Source: Alphaproteobacteria bacterium
Lineage (GTDB): Bacteria > Pseudomonadota > Alphaproteobacteria > Rickettsiales > UBA8987
Direction of reading: 5' to 3'
Assembly: GCA_003531345.1 (NCBI GenBank)
Contig: DQGZ01000137.1
Location: 1 to 8,785 of the forward strand
DNA: 8,785 nt
In this document: positions 1 to 6,607 of the stretch, in pieces
Layout of the letters: every line of letters starts with the position of its first letter
Numbering within the stretch: position 1 is the first letter of the stretch
The notes under the pieces: model-generated
What the model saw: the letters and a program-made list of their open reading frames with translations, nothing else
Told to the model about the DNA's origin: nothing
Databases searched by the model: none
Position numbers and translations under genes: made by a program

Positions 1-1
1 C

Positions 2-271
2 CATTACCACAGCATTTACATAAAGGCTGATGTTGAAACCTGCAAAAAACGTGACCCAAAAGGTTTATATAAAAAAGCAATAGCAGGTGAAATTAAGCAA
101 TTTACTGGTGTTTCAGATAAATTTGAAGAGCCTGAGAACGCAGACCTTGTAATTGAAACTTCAAAACTCTCAGTTGAAGAATCACTAGCGAAATTAGTAG
201 AATATGTGGAGCGCAACCTAGTGCAACCCGTTAAAGATGCCCAAAAGCAGTTTGTCGGCGGTGGGATATAA
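2..271 (+). CDS. cysC: Adenylylsulfate (APS) kinase, C-terminal part only
   Basis: This is the last 89 codons of an APS kinase, which phosphorylates adenosine 5'-phosphosulfate with ATP to give PAPS in cytoplasmic sulfate activation. The visible part has the family's highly conserved stretch CKKRDPKGLYKKA, then AGEIKQFTGV, then the EEPENADLVIET segment that matches the usual 'YEAPENPDLVLDT' region, followed by a helical tail (SVEESLAKLVEYVE). The Walker A P-loop and the start lie left of the window. The reading frame ends in TAA at 269-271. A stand-alone CysC and the kinase half of a CysN-CysC fusion (common in alphaproteobacteria) look the same at this end, so which one this is cannot be decided here. 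The tail after the last helix (QPVKDAQKQFVGGGI) is unremarkable. The next gene starts 3 bp downstream, so the two may be co-transcribed. Confidence 0.93.
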   Translation, partial: HYHSIYIKADVETCKKRDPKGLYKKAIAGEIKQFTGVSDKFEEPENADLVIETSKLSVEESLAKLVEYVERNLVQPVKDAQKQFVGGGI

Positions 272-274
272 TTT

Positions 275-1273
275 GTGATATCAAGTGACAACCATTACTT
301 AGCTCAATCTTATCTAAAAAGATGGAGCGATGCTGAGGGAAAAGTCTATCTTTACAGGTCCTTGGTAAGTAATCCACAGGTTCCTCTTTGGGCAAGGAAA
401 TCAGTAAAATCCTTAGCATATACTCAGCATCTATATACTTCTAAAATTACAGCTATTGAAAATGATGAATTGGAGAGATGGTTTGGAAAATATTTTGAAT
501 CTCCTGCAAAAGAAGTTGTAGAAAAAATTGTAAATGAAGTAAGATTATTCTCTTCTGATTGGGAGTGTCTGATAAATTTTCTTGCAATGCATGATGTAAG
601 AACGCCAGCTAGATTATTAGAACATCTATACTCTGCAACGGAAACATATCAAAAAGTTATTAATGATGCGCTGAAAAATATTCCTGAAAAATTGAAATCA
701 AAAAAAGATTTTAATATGGATAAAGTTTTCTATCCGATGCCACATCATATAAAAGTTAATATCAGAAAAAAGAATGAAATAAGTTCTACAATTGAAGCAA
801 AAGCTACTATTGGCAGAGAGTCATGGATATGGTCTATCAAAAATCTTTTAAATAAAACATCAAAAGTTTTGCATGATCATAAATGGACGATATTAAAGCC
901 AGCAGATGGTTTTGATTGGTTTACATCTGATAAGCCAGTAGTTAAACTTAATTATTACTCAAATGGAAATTATGATTTTAAGGGTGGTTGGGGTAGTGAA
1001 GGTACGGAAATATTTTTTCCACTTGATCCACAAAATTTATTATTTACTCAAGTAAATGGAAAAAATATTCCTAAAAAATATTCTAAGTGCAATACAAAAA
1101 TGACGAAATATATTCGCAGATTTATAGCGGAAAGTTCATATAGGTATATATTTTCAAATAAGTTAGATGAAGATATTAAGTTATTTAAGCCACGAGAGGT
1201 TAATCTTGAGTTATATAATAGCGAAAAGGATGCTTGGGATAAATGGAATAAACTAAATCATTTACCAGATTAA
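275..1273 (+). CDS. DUF4238-like protein of unknown function
   Basis: This is a 332-residue soluble protein without signal peptide or membrane segment. It resembles the DUF4238 family (Pfam PF14022), whose function I do not know. Features typical of that family are an N-terminal DNHYLAQSYLKRW motif (residues 5-17, the 'HYxxxxYLxxF/W' signature), LAMHDVRTPAR (103-113), WTILKPADGFDWFTSDKPVV (204-223, the 'F.TSD.PV' signature) and FFPLDPQNLLF (247-257). The GTG start is chosen because the signature begins only a few residues later. A G-rich stretch (GGTGGG, 260-265) sits 9 bases upstream and could serve as ribosome-binding site. The start lies 3 bp after the cysC stop, suggesting co-transcription or translational coupling. 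The stop lies 2 bp from the end of purK on the other strand. Four sampled lines average about 26% G+C, lower than purK and mnmG, which fits an accessory, possibly transferred gene. The N-terminal part of glnE is equally AT-rich, so this is weak evidence. The family call rests on motif memory, not a search. Confidence 0.8.
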   Translation: MISSDNHYLAQSYLKRWSDAEGKVYLYRSLVSNPQVPLWARKSVKSLAYTQHLYTSKITAIENDELERWFGKYFESPAKEVVEKIVNEVRLFSSDWECLINFLAMHDVRTPARLLEHLYSATETYQKVINDALKNIPEKLKSKKDFNMDKVFYPMPHHIKVNIRKKNEISSTIEAKATIGRESWIWSIKNLLNKTSKVLHDHKWTILKPADGFDWFTSDKPVVKLNYYSNGNYDFKGGWGSEGTEIFFPLDPQNLLFTQVNGKNIPKKYSKCNTKMTKYIRRFIAESSYRYIFSNKLDEDIKLFKPREVNLELYNSEKDAWDKWNKLNHLPD

Positions 1274-1275
1274 AC

Positions 1276-2349
1276 CTAACCCACAAAATTAACATGGCCC
1301 ATTTTGCGGTTCTGTTTTACTTCAGTTTTGCCGTAAAGGTGAACCCGTGCGTTTGATTGTTTCAGGTATTTTTCTACGAGGAAAATATCATCACCAATTA
1401 AGTTTTCCATTTTGGCTTTTTTGTACACCAGTGTTGGTTTGATAAGTGGTAAGCCGCAAATAGCACGGATATGCTGGGTAAATTGGCTTACATTGCAGGC
1501 GTCTTGTGTGTAATGCCCTGAATTGTGAACACGTGGCGCAATTTCATTAACCAGAATTTTGCCATTTTTTAGCACAAAAAACTCAACTGCCATAACGCCA
1601 ATATAATCAAGCTTTTTTGCAATTTTTGAAGCGACATCTATCGCCTGTTTTTTTGTGGCGGCAGAAATTTTTGCTGGAATAATAGAGGTTTTGAGTATGC
1701 CATCTTTATGGATATTCTGCCCGATAGGGAAAGTTTCAATATCACCCTTAACGCCACGAGCCAGCACAACTGAAATTTCCTTTTCGAAAGGTATAAATTC
1801 TTCCAGAACGGCTAAACCAAATTTGCATTCTTCCCAGACTTTTTTGTAATCTTCACCTTTCTTAATTATGCGTTGCCCTTTACCGTCATAACCGAATGCA
1901 GCAGTTTTCAGCACGGCTTTTTGAAGTTTATTCTTAAAAGCTTTTTCGATGTCTGTTGCGGTTTTTATTTCCCAGAATTTGTGGGTTGGAAATTTATTCT
2001 CTTTTAAAAAATTGCGCTCTCTTAAGCGGTGTTGAGTGTTATATATTGCGCTGCTATTGGGGCGTACTATTGTTTTACTTTCAAGTAGTTTGACCGTTTC
2101 TGCTGGTATATTTTCAAACTCAAAAGTAACAATATCACATTCTTTTGCAAATTCATTCAATTGCTTTTTATCATCAAACTCTGCATATATTATTTTAGAT
2201 GATACTGATTGTGCAGGTGCTTGCTCACCATTTTTGAGAGTATAGGTTATTATTTCATAACCCATATTAGTTGCAGCAAGGCTTAGCATACGCCCAAGCT
2301 GCCCACCGCCTAATATGCCAATAGTTGTTTTTTTGAATTGCTCTGTCAT
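1276..2349 (-). CDS. purK: N5-carboxyaminoimidazole ribonucleotide synthase
   Basis: This 357-residue ATP-grasp enzyme converts AIR, bicarbonate and ATP to N5-CAIR in de novo purine synthesis. PurE (class I) then mutates the product to CAIR. In order it shows the N-terminal glycine-rich motif GILGGGQLGR (11-20), the ATP-binding loop VLKTAAFGYDGKGQ (146-159, with Lys148 and the GYDGKGQ loop), the EEFIPFEKEISVV strand and turn (183-195), NIHKDGIL (212-219) and the strongly conserved NEIAPRVHNSGHYTQDAC (268-285), in which Glu269 is expected to bind Mg-ATP. The length is normal for PurK (roughly 350-390). It follows the chemoreceptor gene on the same strand after 43 bp. purE, its usual upstream neighbour, is not in the window. 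No Shine-Dalgarno sequence is visible before the ATG (TTCGCCGCTTA precedes it). The 3' end converges on the DUF4238-like gene with only 2 bp between stops and no terminator hairpin. Confidence 0.97.
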   Translation of the reverse strand: MTEQFKKTTIGILGGGQLGRMLSLAATNMGYEIITYTLKNGEQAPAQSVSSKIIYAEFDDKKQLNEFAKECDIVTFEFENIPAETVKLLESKTIVRPNSSAIYNTQHRLRERNFLKENKFPTHKFWEIKTATDIEKAFKNKLQKAVLKTAAFGYDGKGQRIIKKGEDYKKVWEECKFGLAVLEEFIPFEKEISVVLARGVKGDIETFPIGQNIHKDGILKTSIIPAKISAATKKQAIDVASKIAKKLDYIGVMAVEFFVLKNGKILVNEIAPRVHNSGHYTQDACNVSQFTQHIRAICGLPLIKPTLVYKKAKMENLIGDDIFLVEKYLKQSNARVHLYGKTEVKQNRKMGHVNFVG

Positions 2350-2359
2350 TAAGCGGCGA

Positions 2360-2386
2360 ACTATAGCAAAAAAGGGTAATAATCAA
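2360..2386 (-). promoter_or_regulatory. Possible purK promoter (extended -10 type)
   Basis: On the minus strand the chemoreceptor-purK spacer reads TTGATT (2386-2381), a 15-base spacer, then TGCTATAGT with TATAGT at 2365-2360. The TGn before the hexamer makes an extended -10 element, which could compensate for the short spacer. Transcription would begin around 2353, giving a leader of only a few bases before the ATG at 2349. This is a pattern guess. Read-through from the chemoreceptor gene is the alternative. Confidence 0.3.
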
Positions 2387-2392
2387 TTAAAA

Positions 2393-4495
2393 TCAGCTTT
2401 TTATATCCCCAACATTTTTGATGAACATTTCAACATCCATCTTTAACTTTTCAGACTGCTCAGAGAGCATTCTGGCAGCTTGAATGACATGGCTTGTTGA
2501 TTCTTCTGCATTTTTATTTGAATCACTCACCAGTTCAATAGTGCCCCTGATGTTTTTTACATCATCCGCCGCTGAGTTCATGCTGATAGCAATTTCATTG
2601 GTTGCTTGTGCTTGTTCTTCTATTGCGGTTGATATTCCGTTGGCATAATCCTTAAGTTTACTTATAGAATTATTTACCACGTCAAATACATCAGAAACCT
2701 GTTTTGAGATAGTTTTTATTTTGCCAATATGCTCAACAATGTTTTCAGTTGCTTTAGTTGTCTGGTCAGCAAGGGTTTTTATCTCAGATGCAACAACCGC
2801 AAAGCCTTTGCCAGCCTCTCCCGCACGGGCAGACTCAATAGTGGCATTTAGCGCAAGCAGGTTTATCTGCTCAGCAATCTCATCAATAAGTTTGATAATA
2901 CTGCCGATAGCATTTGAAGCATCATGAAGTTTTTTGCCAGTTTCCAGTGCGCCGCTAGACTGGTTTATGGCATCATCAACGGCATTATTGGTAAGCCCAA
3001 CCTGACGTGATATTTCCTGTATTGAAGCGCTCATTTCTTCTGCCGCCACTGCAACGCTGTTAACGTTGTTAGTTACAACACCAGAGGTATGCACCATTGA
3101 GCGTGATTTGTCTGAAGCCTCAGAAACAATGCTAAACATATTTTCAGAAGTTTCATAAAGCTCCGTAGCAGCATTTGCCACAACTGTTATAGCAAAAGTT
3201 GCTTTAGTGTTAAAGTCTTCCAGTAGGTTATTTAATTTTTCAGTTTTTGATTTTTTGATCTCCTCATCCATCTGAAGTTTTTCTAGGCTATCCACCCTTT
3301 GGGTAGTTTGTCTTACGGCGTCAATTGCATTTGCCAGAGCGCCAATTTCATCTTTGCGGTCTTTATTGGCAACGGTAAAGTCATATTCGCGGTTAGCAAC
3401 CCTGTTTATGGTAGTAACCAGTTCAGATAAAGGAACCGTAACACTGTTTATGATTAGGTAGAAAATGATTAATGAAGCGATTAAGCAAACCAGATTTATA
3501 GCGAAAACTCTTATCTGTTCGTTTTTATAGCTTTTAATTCTAACTTCTAAAAGCTTATCAAGTTCATTAACTGAAGCGTCCCATAACTGAATAGCGGCAT
3601 TCCTGCTTTTTGTAAGAACATCATTAAACTCCTCATAAGATATATTTTCTTTATCAGCTAATCTGTTGAGTAAAGCTATCAACTCAGAGTTGCTGTCAGT
3701 AAATTTTTTAATGAATATTTCTGTATTTTTTTTCAGGCTAGGCAGTGTTCCATAAAAATTAGCATCTTCTTTAAACACGGTGTCAAAATCAGCTACTATC
3801 CTTTCCATATCGGCTTCCTGCAAAAACCTTGCATATATGGCAAGCTGGATTGCATCCTTTTTTGAGATGCTGTACTTTTTATTTAAAACTGGAAAAACGT
3901 GATCAGCTACAGAAGATAGCCTATCAAGCATTTGTGGTATTGCAAGTAAGGTAATGTCCATTAGGTAGTAACTGTCAAGGTCGGGGTCTAATATCAGGTT
4001 TGAGGTATCACCAGCATGAGTTATCATGCCCCTTATTTTTTTTATAAGGGCAGCATGGTCGGAAGATGTGTCGGGAATTATTGAACTGGAAGACTTGTTC
4101 TTCAGATTCATCCAGTCATTTTCAACCAGATTAAGGTTGAGGTCGCCCTTGTCTCTAGAGGCAAGTTCACCTTCACTGAATTTCAGCTCAGTTGCTATGG
4201 TTTTTTCTCCCGCCAATTCTTCAAAGTTTTTGCTGATTGAGTCATTTAGCAGTATTATTTCATCGCTGGAGTTATTAAGCCCAAGCTGGTGTTTTTTTAT
4301 TGCTATTTTATGGTTGGTCAGGTCAAATAATATTTTCATCAAGGGGCGCTGGTAGCTATTGCCCATAAGTTCTTTTTCGGCAAAAGTTACATTGCTCTGG
4401 TTTACCTGATAGAAAAGATAAGCGGAAAGTATCTGTATTGCGATAAATAATATTATACTTACAAAAACTTTCTTGTTGATAGAGATATTCTTCAT
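2393..4495 (-). CDS. Methyl-accepting chemotaxis protein (transmembrane chemoreceptor)
   Basis: This 700-residue inner-membrane chemoreceptor would signal to CheA/CheW. Residues 1-9 are a short basic cytoplasmic start and about 10-31 the first membrane helix. Residues 32-327 form a large periplasmic sensor region, about 328-352 the second membrane helix, about 353-400 a HAMP domain (starting VTVPLSELVTTINRVANREY) and about 430-690 the signalling coiled coil. The hairpin tip is canonical: EQINLLALNATIESARAGE (542-560) followed by AGKGFAVVASEIKTLA (561-576). The usual 'QTN' appears here as 'QIN'. There is no C-terminal NWETF-type CheR-binding pentapeptide; the protein ends NVGDIKS. The sensor region looks all-helical and contains LDPDLDSYYLMD (169-180), a motif I associate with helical periplasmic sensors of chemoreceptors and related proteins. 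At nearly 300 residues it is longer than a simple four-helix bundle. The ligand cannot be predicted. The start is supported by TAGGT at 4507-4503, seven bases upstream of the ATG. No che gene is nearby, and purK follows on the same strand. Confidence 0.96.
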   Translation of the reverse strand: MKNISINKKVFVSIILFIAIQILSAYLFYQVNQSNVTFAEKELMGNSYQRPLMKILFDLTNHKIAIKKHQLGLNNSSDEIILLNDSISKNFEELAGEKTIATELKFSEGELASRDKGDLNLNLVENDWMNLKNKSSSSIIPDTSSDHAALIKKIRGMITHAGDTSNLILDPDLDSYYLMDITLLAIPQMLDRLSSVADHVFPVLNKKYSISKKDAIQLAIYARFLQEADMERIVADFDTVFKEDANFYGTLPSLKKNTEIFIKKFTDSNSELIALLNRLADKENISYEEFNDVLTKSRNAAIQLWDASVNELDKLLEVRIKSYKNEQIRVFAINLVCLIASLIIFYLIINSVTVPLSELVTTINRVANREYDFTVANKDRKDEIGALANAIDAVRQTTQRVDSLEKLQMDEEIKKSKTEKLNNLLEDFNTKATFAITVVANAATELYETSENMFSIVSEASDKSRSMVHTSGVVTNNVNSVAVAAEEMSASIQEISRQVGLTNNAVDDAINQSSGALETGKKLHDASNAIGSIIKLIDEIAEQINLLALNATIESARAGEAGKGFAVVASEIKTLADQTTKATENIVEHIGKIKTISKQVSDVFDVVNNSISKLKDYANGISTAIEEQAQATNEIAISMNSAADDVKNIRGTIELVSDSNKNAEESTSHVIQAARMLSEQSEKLKMDVEMFIKNVGDIKS

Positions 4496-4502
4496 TTCGT
4501 GT

Positions 4503-4507
4503 ACCTA
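4503..4507 (-). promoter_or_regulatory. Shine-Dalgarno-like site of the chemoreceptor gene
   Basis: TAGGT on the minus strand lies seven bases before the ATG at 4495. It is the clearest Shine-Dalgarno-like element in the window. purK, mnmG, serA and glnE lack one. It supports the chosen chemoreceptor start. Confidence 0.5.
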
Positions 4508-4615
4508 ATTGTATAGTAAATTATCTATCGGGTTTTATGGCAGAGGTAAATTTTATTCTGTTATCTTGTTTTATTGTTAAATTCTTGGTAAAAGTAAAGT
4601 TGCAAAGCAATCACA

Positions 4616-4653
4616 GGCGTTGCAATATGGCTGGAATTGTGTTATAAAACGCC
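4616..4653 (+). promoter_or_regulatory. Inverted repeat flanking the mnmG promoter candidate
   Basis: GGCGTT (4616-4621) and AACGCC (4648-4653) are perfect 6-base inverted copies separated by 26 bases. They overlap the outer ends of the predicted -35 and -10 elements of mnmG. GCTTTTT (4654-4660) follows the right arm. This could be an operator, or a long-loop hairpin with a T run. A terminator reading rightward makes little sense because no rightward gene lies upstream within the spacer. A 6-base repeat can also arise by chance. Confidence 0.3.
4620..4648 (+). promoter_or_regulatory. Candidate sigma70-type promoter for mnmG
   Basis: TTGCAA (4620-4625) as -35 and TATAAA (4643-4648) as -10 are separated by 17 bases, the ideal spacing. 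Each hexamer is a good partial match to TTGACA/TATAAT. Transcription would start near 4655 and give a leader of about 50 bases to the ATG at 4708. This is the best-matching promoter in the 212-bp divergent spacer. I found no comparably good promoter for the chemoreceptor on the other strand. Confidence 0.5.
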
Positions 4654-4655
4654 GC

Positions 4656-4679
4656 TTTTTCTCAGGTTGTTAAGAAAAA
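4656..4679 (+). other. Small hairpin in the mnmG leader
   Basis: TTTTTCT (4656-4662) pairs perfectly with AGAAAAA (4673-4679) around a 10-base loop. An alternative overlapping pairing is AGGTT (4664-4668) with AACCT (4678-4682). The two are mutually exclusive. Both are short and mostly A-U, so stability in RNA would be low. No downstream T run makes it a terminator, and no known riboswitch is recognised. Confidence 0.3.
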
Positions 4680-4707
4680 CCTAAAAACTTAAAAATCTGA
4701 AAACCTT

Positions 4708-6579
4708 ATGAATTCATATGACGTTATAGTAATAGGTGGTGGGCACGCAGGCTGTGAAGCGGCGGCGGCAAGCGCACGCACTGGAGCAAAAACCTTGCTT
4801 ATAACCCATAAAATTGATACTATCGGGCAGATGAGCTGTAACCCAGCAATAGGCGGTGTAGCTAAAGGAACATTGGTGAAAGAGGTTGATGCTTTGGACG
4901 GCATAATGGCCCGTGTTACTGACAAGGCGGGAATACATTATAAAATGCTCAATTCCTCTAAAGGCCCAGCTGTATGGGGGCCAAGGGCACAGGCAGACAG
5001 GGAGTTGTACAAGGCAGCTATGCAAGAACTGATACTGAACTACGAAAACCTGACAGTTTTTGGTGATGCGGTTGATGATATAGAGATAGACGAAAATACA
5101 AGGGAGATAAGAGCGGTCACTACAGAAAACGGCACAAACTTTAAAACAAAAGCGGTGGTTCTAACTTCTGGAACTTTTCTGCGTGGTGTAATTCATATTG
5201 GTACGGAGCAAACCCCAGCAGGCAGGGTAGGTGAAAAACCTGCGGTAAAACTTTCAGAAAGCCTGATGAGAATAGGTTTTCAATTGGGAAGACTTAAAAC
5301 TGGAACGCCACCCCGCATATTAAAATCATCAATTGATTTTTCACTGTTAGAAGATCAACCAGGTGACGCTGTACCAACCCCATTCTCATATTTAAATAAC
5401 AAAGTTGAAGTGCCGCAGATAAAATGTGCAATAACCTACACTAACCATGATACCCACAAGATAATTGCTGATAATTTAACAAAATCCGCCATGTATTCGG
5501 GCAATATAGTTGGTATTGGCCCACGTTACTGCCCCTCAATTGAAGACAAAATATCAAGGTTCAAGGATAAAGAGCGTCATCAGGTATTCTTAGAGCCTGA
5601 AGGTTTGAATAGTGACCTTGTTTACCCTAATGGAATTTCAACTTCATTGCCAAAAGATGTTCAGGATGCTTATGTACATTCCATAAAAGGTTTAGAAAAC
5701 TGTATTATAACCCAATATGGTTACGCAATAGAATATGACTATATTGACCCCCGTGAATTAAAGAACACTCTGGAAACTAAAAAGATTTCTGGCCTGTTTT
5801 TAGCAGGGCAGATAAACGGCACAACTGGCTATGAGGAAGCCGCAGCGCAAGGCTTGGTTGCAGGTATAAACGCTGGTAATAAAGCAACAGGGAAGGCGGC
5901 CTTTACCCTAGATAGAAGTGAGGCTTATATAGGCGTAATGATTGACGACCTTATTACCTTAGGAACACGAGAGCCATATAGAATGTTTACTTCCCGTGCG
6001 GAATATCGCTTGAGCTTAAGGCAGGATAATGCCGATTTCAGGTTGACCCAAAAAGCTATCGATGGTGGCTTTGCATCAGGAGAAAGAATTTCAGCCTTCA
6101 ATAAAAAACTTAATGAGTTTAACCAGCTTGATGCAGTATTGGAAACTTTGATGTTAACTCCCAATGAGGCGGAGAATTACGAGATATATGTCAACCAGGA
6201 TGGCATACGCCGTAACGGTAAGCAATATCTGGCATTGCCTGATGTATCATTTTATAAATTACAGGAAATATGGTCGAAGGAATTGAGTGGTTATTCAAAA
6301 CAGGTGATAGAGCAGGTTGAGATACAGGCTTTATACAAAGGCTATTTAGAAAGGCAGGACGCAGAAATAAAACTTTTCCGCAAGGATGAGGGAACTAAAA
6401 TACCTGACAATATTAATTATTTCGAAGTTGATTCTTTATCAAATGAAGTGCGTGAAAAACTTAATTTCCATAAGCCAGCAACTATCGGTGCAATTGGGCG
6501 TATACCAGGCATCACCCCTGCCGCCACTGCTGCGGTTATGGTGCATATTCGTAAATTACAAAATACAAAAAGGGCCTAA
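4708..6579 (+). CDS. mnmG: tRNA uridine-5-carboxymethylaminomethyl modification enzyme MnmG (GidA)
   Basis: This 623-residue FAD protein works with the GTPase MnmE to install the (carboxymethyl)aminomethyl group at C5 of wobble uridine 34 in several tRNAs, using methylene-THF and glycine or ammonium. Visible motifs are the N-terminal dinucleotide fold YDVIVIGGGHAGCEAA (4-19), SCNPAIGG (43-50) with Cys44, GTFLRGVIHIG (155-165), the signature GPRYCPSIEDKISRF (271-285) with Cys275, HQVFLEPEG (291-299), the second signature GQINGTTGYEEAAAQG (367-382) and the C-terminal helical domain ending in IGRIPGITPAATAAVMVHI (596-614). Cys44 and Cys275 correspond to the two conserved catalytic-region cysteines of the family. 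The length matches E. coli MnmG (629). The ATG at 4708 gives the standard start; no Shine-Dalgarno sequence precedes it. The gene ends in a tandem stop, TAATAA. rsmG and parAB, the usual followers in alphaproteobacteria, are replaced by a convergent serA. Confidence 0.98.
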   Translation: MNSYDVIVIGGGHAGCEAAAASARTGAKTLLITHKIDTIGQMSCNPAIGGVAKGTLVKEVDALDGIMARVTDKAGIHYKMLNSSKGPAVWGPRAQADRELYKAAMQELILNYENLTVFGDAVDDIEIDENTREIRAVTTENGTNFKTKAVVLTSGTFLRGVIHIGTEQTPAGRVGEKPAVKLSESLMRIGFQLGRLKTGTPPRILKSSIDFSLLEDQPGDAVPTPFSYLNNKVEVPQIKCAITYTNHDTHKIIADNLTKSAMYSGNIVGIGPRYCPSIEDKISRFKDKERHQVFLEPEGLNSDLVYPNGISTSLPKDVQDAYVHSIKGLENCIITQYGYAIEYDYIDPRELKNTLETKKISGLFLAGQINGTTGYEEAAAQGLVAGINAGNKATGKAAFTLDRSEAYIGVMIDDLITLGTREPYRMFTSRAEYRLSLRQDNADFRLTQKAIDGGFASGERISAFNKKLNEFNQLDAVLETLMLTPNEAENYEIYVNQDGIRRNGKQYLALPDVSFYKLQEIWSKELSGYSKQVIEQVEIQALYKGYLERQDAEIKLFRKDEGTKIPDNINYFEVDSLSNEVREKLNFHKPATIGAIGRIPGITPAATAAVMVHIRKLQNTKRA

Positions 6580-6607
6580 TAAGCCAAGAAAAATGGTAAA
6601 GTTATCG

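Noticed and set aside
4026..4355. Plus-strand open frame of 109 codons inside the chemoreceptor gene.
   Set aside because: It is complementary to the conserved sensor-region coding sequence and has no recognisable domain or ribosome-binding site.
4520..4551. Sigma28 (flagellar-type) promoter for the chemoreceptor on the minus strand: TAAAATTT and CCCGATAG.
   Set aside because: Both boxes resemble TAAAGTTT and GCCGATAA, but the gap is 15 bases instead of about 11. With wrong spacing and imperfect boxes it is not reportable as a promoter.
4621..4645. Sigma54-type site (TGGCTGGAATTG) in the mnmG spacer.
   Set aside because: The distance between the TGGC and TTG parts is too short for a GG/GC spacing of 10, and the downstream GC element is missing.
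6570..6607. Terminator between mnmG and serA using GGC and GCC around the tandem stop.
   Set aside because: The stem is only 3 bp and no T run follows on either strand, so it does not look like an intrinsic terminator.
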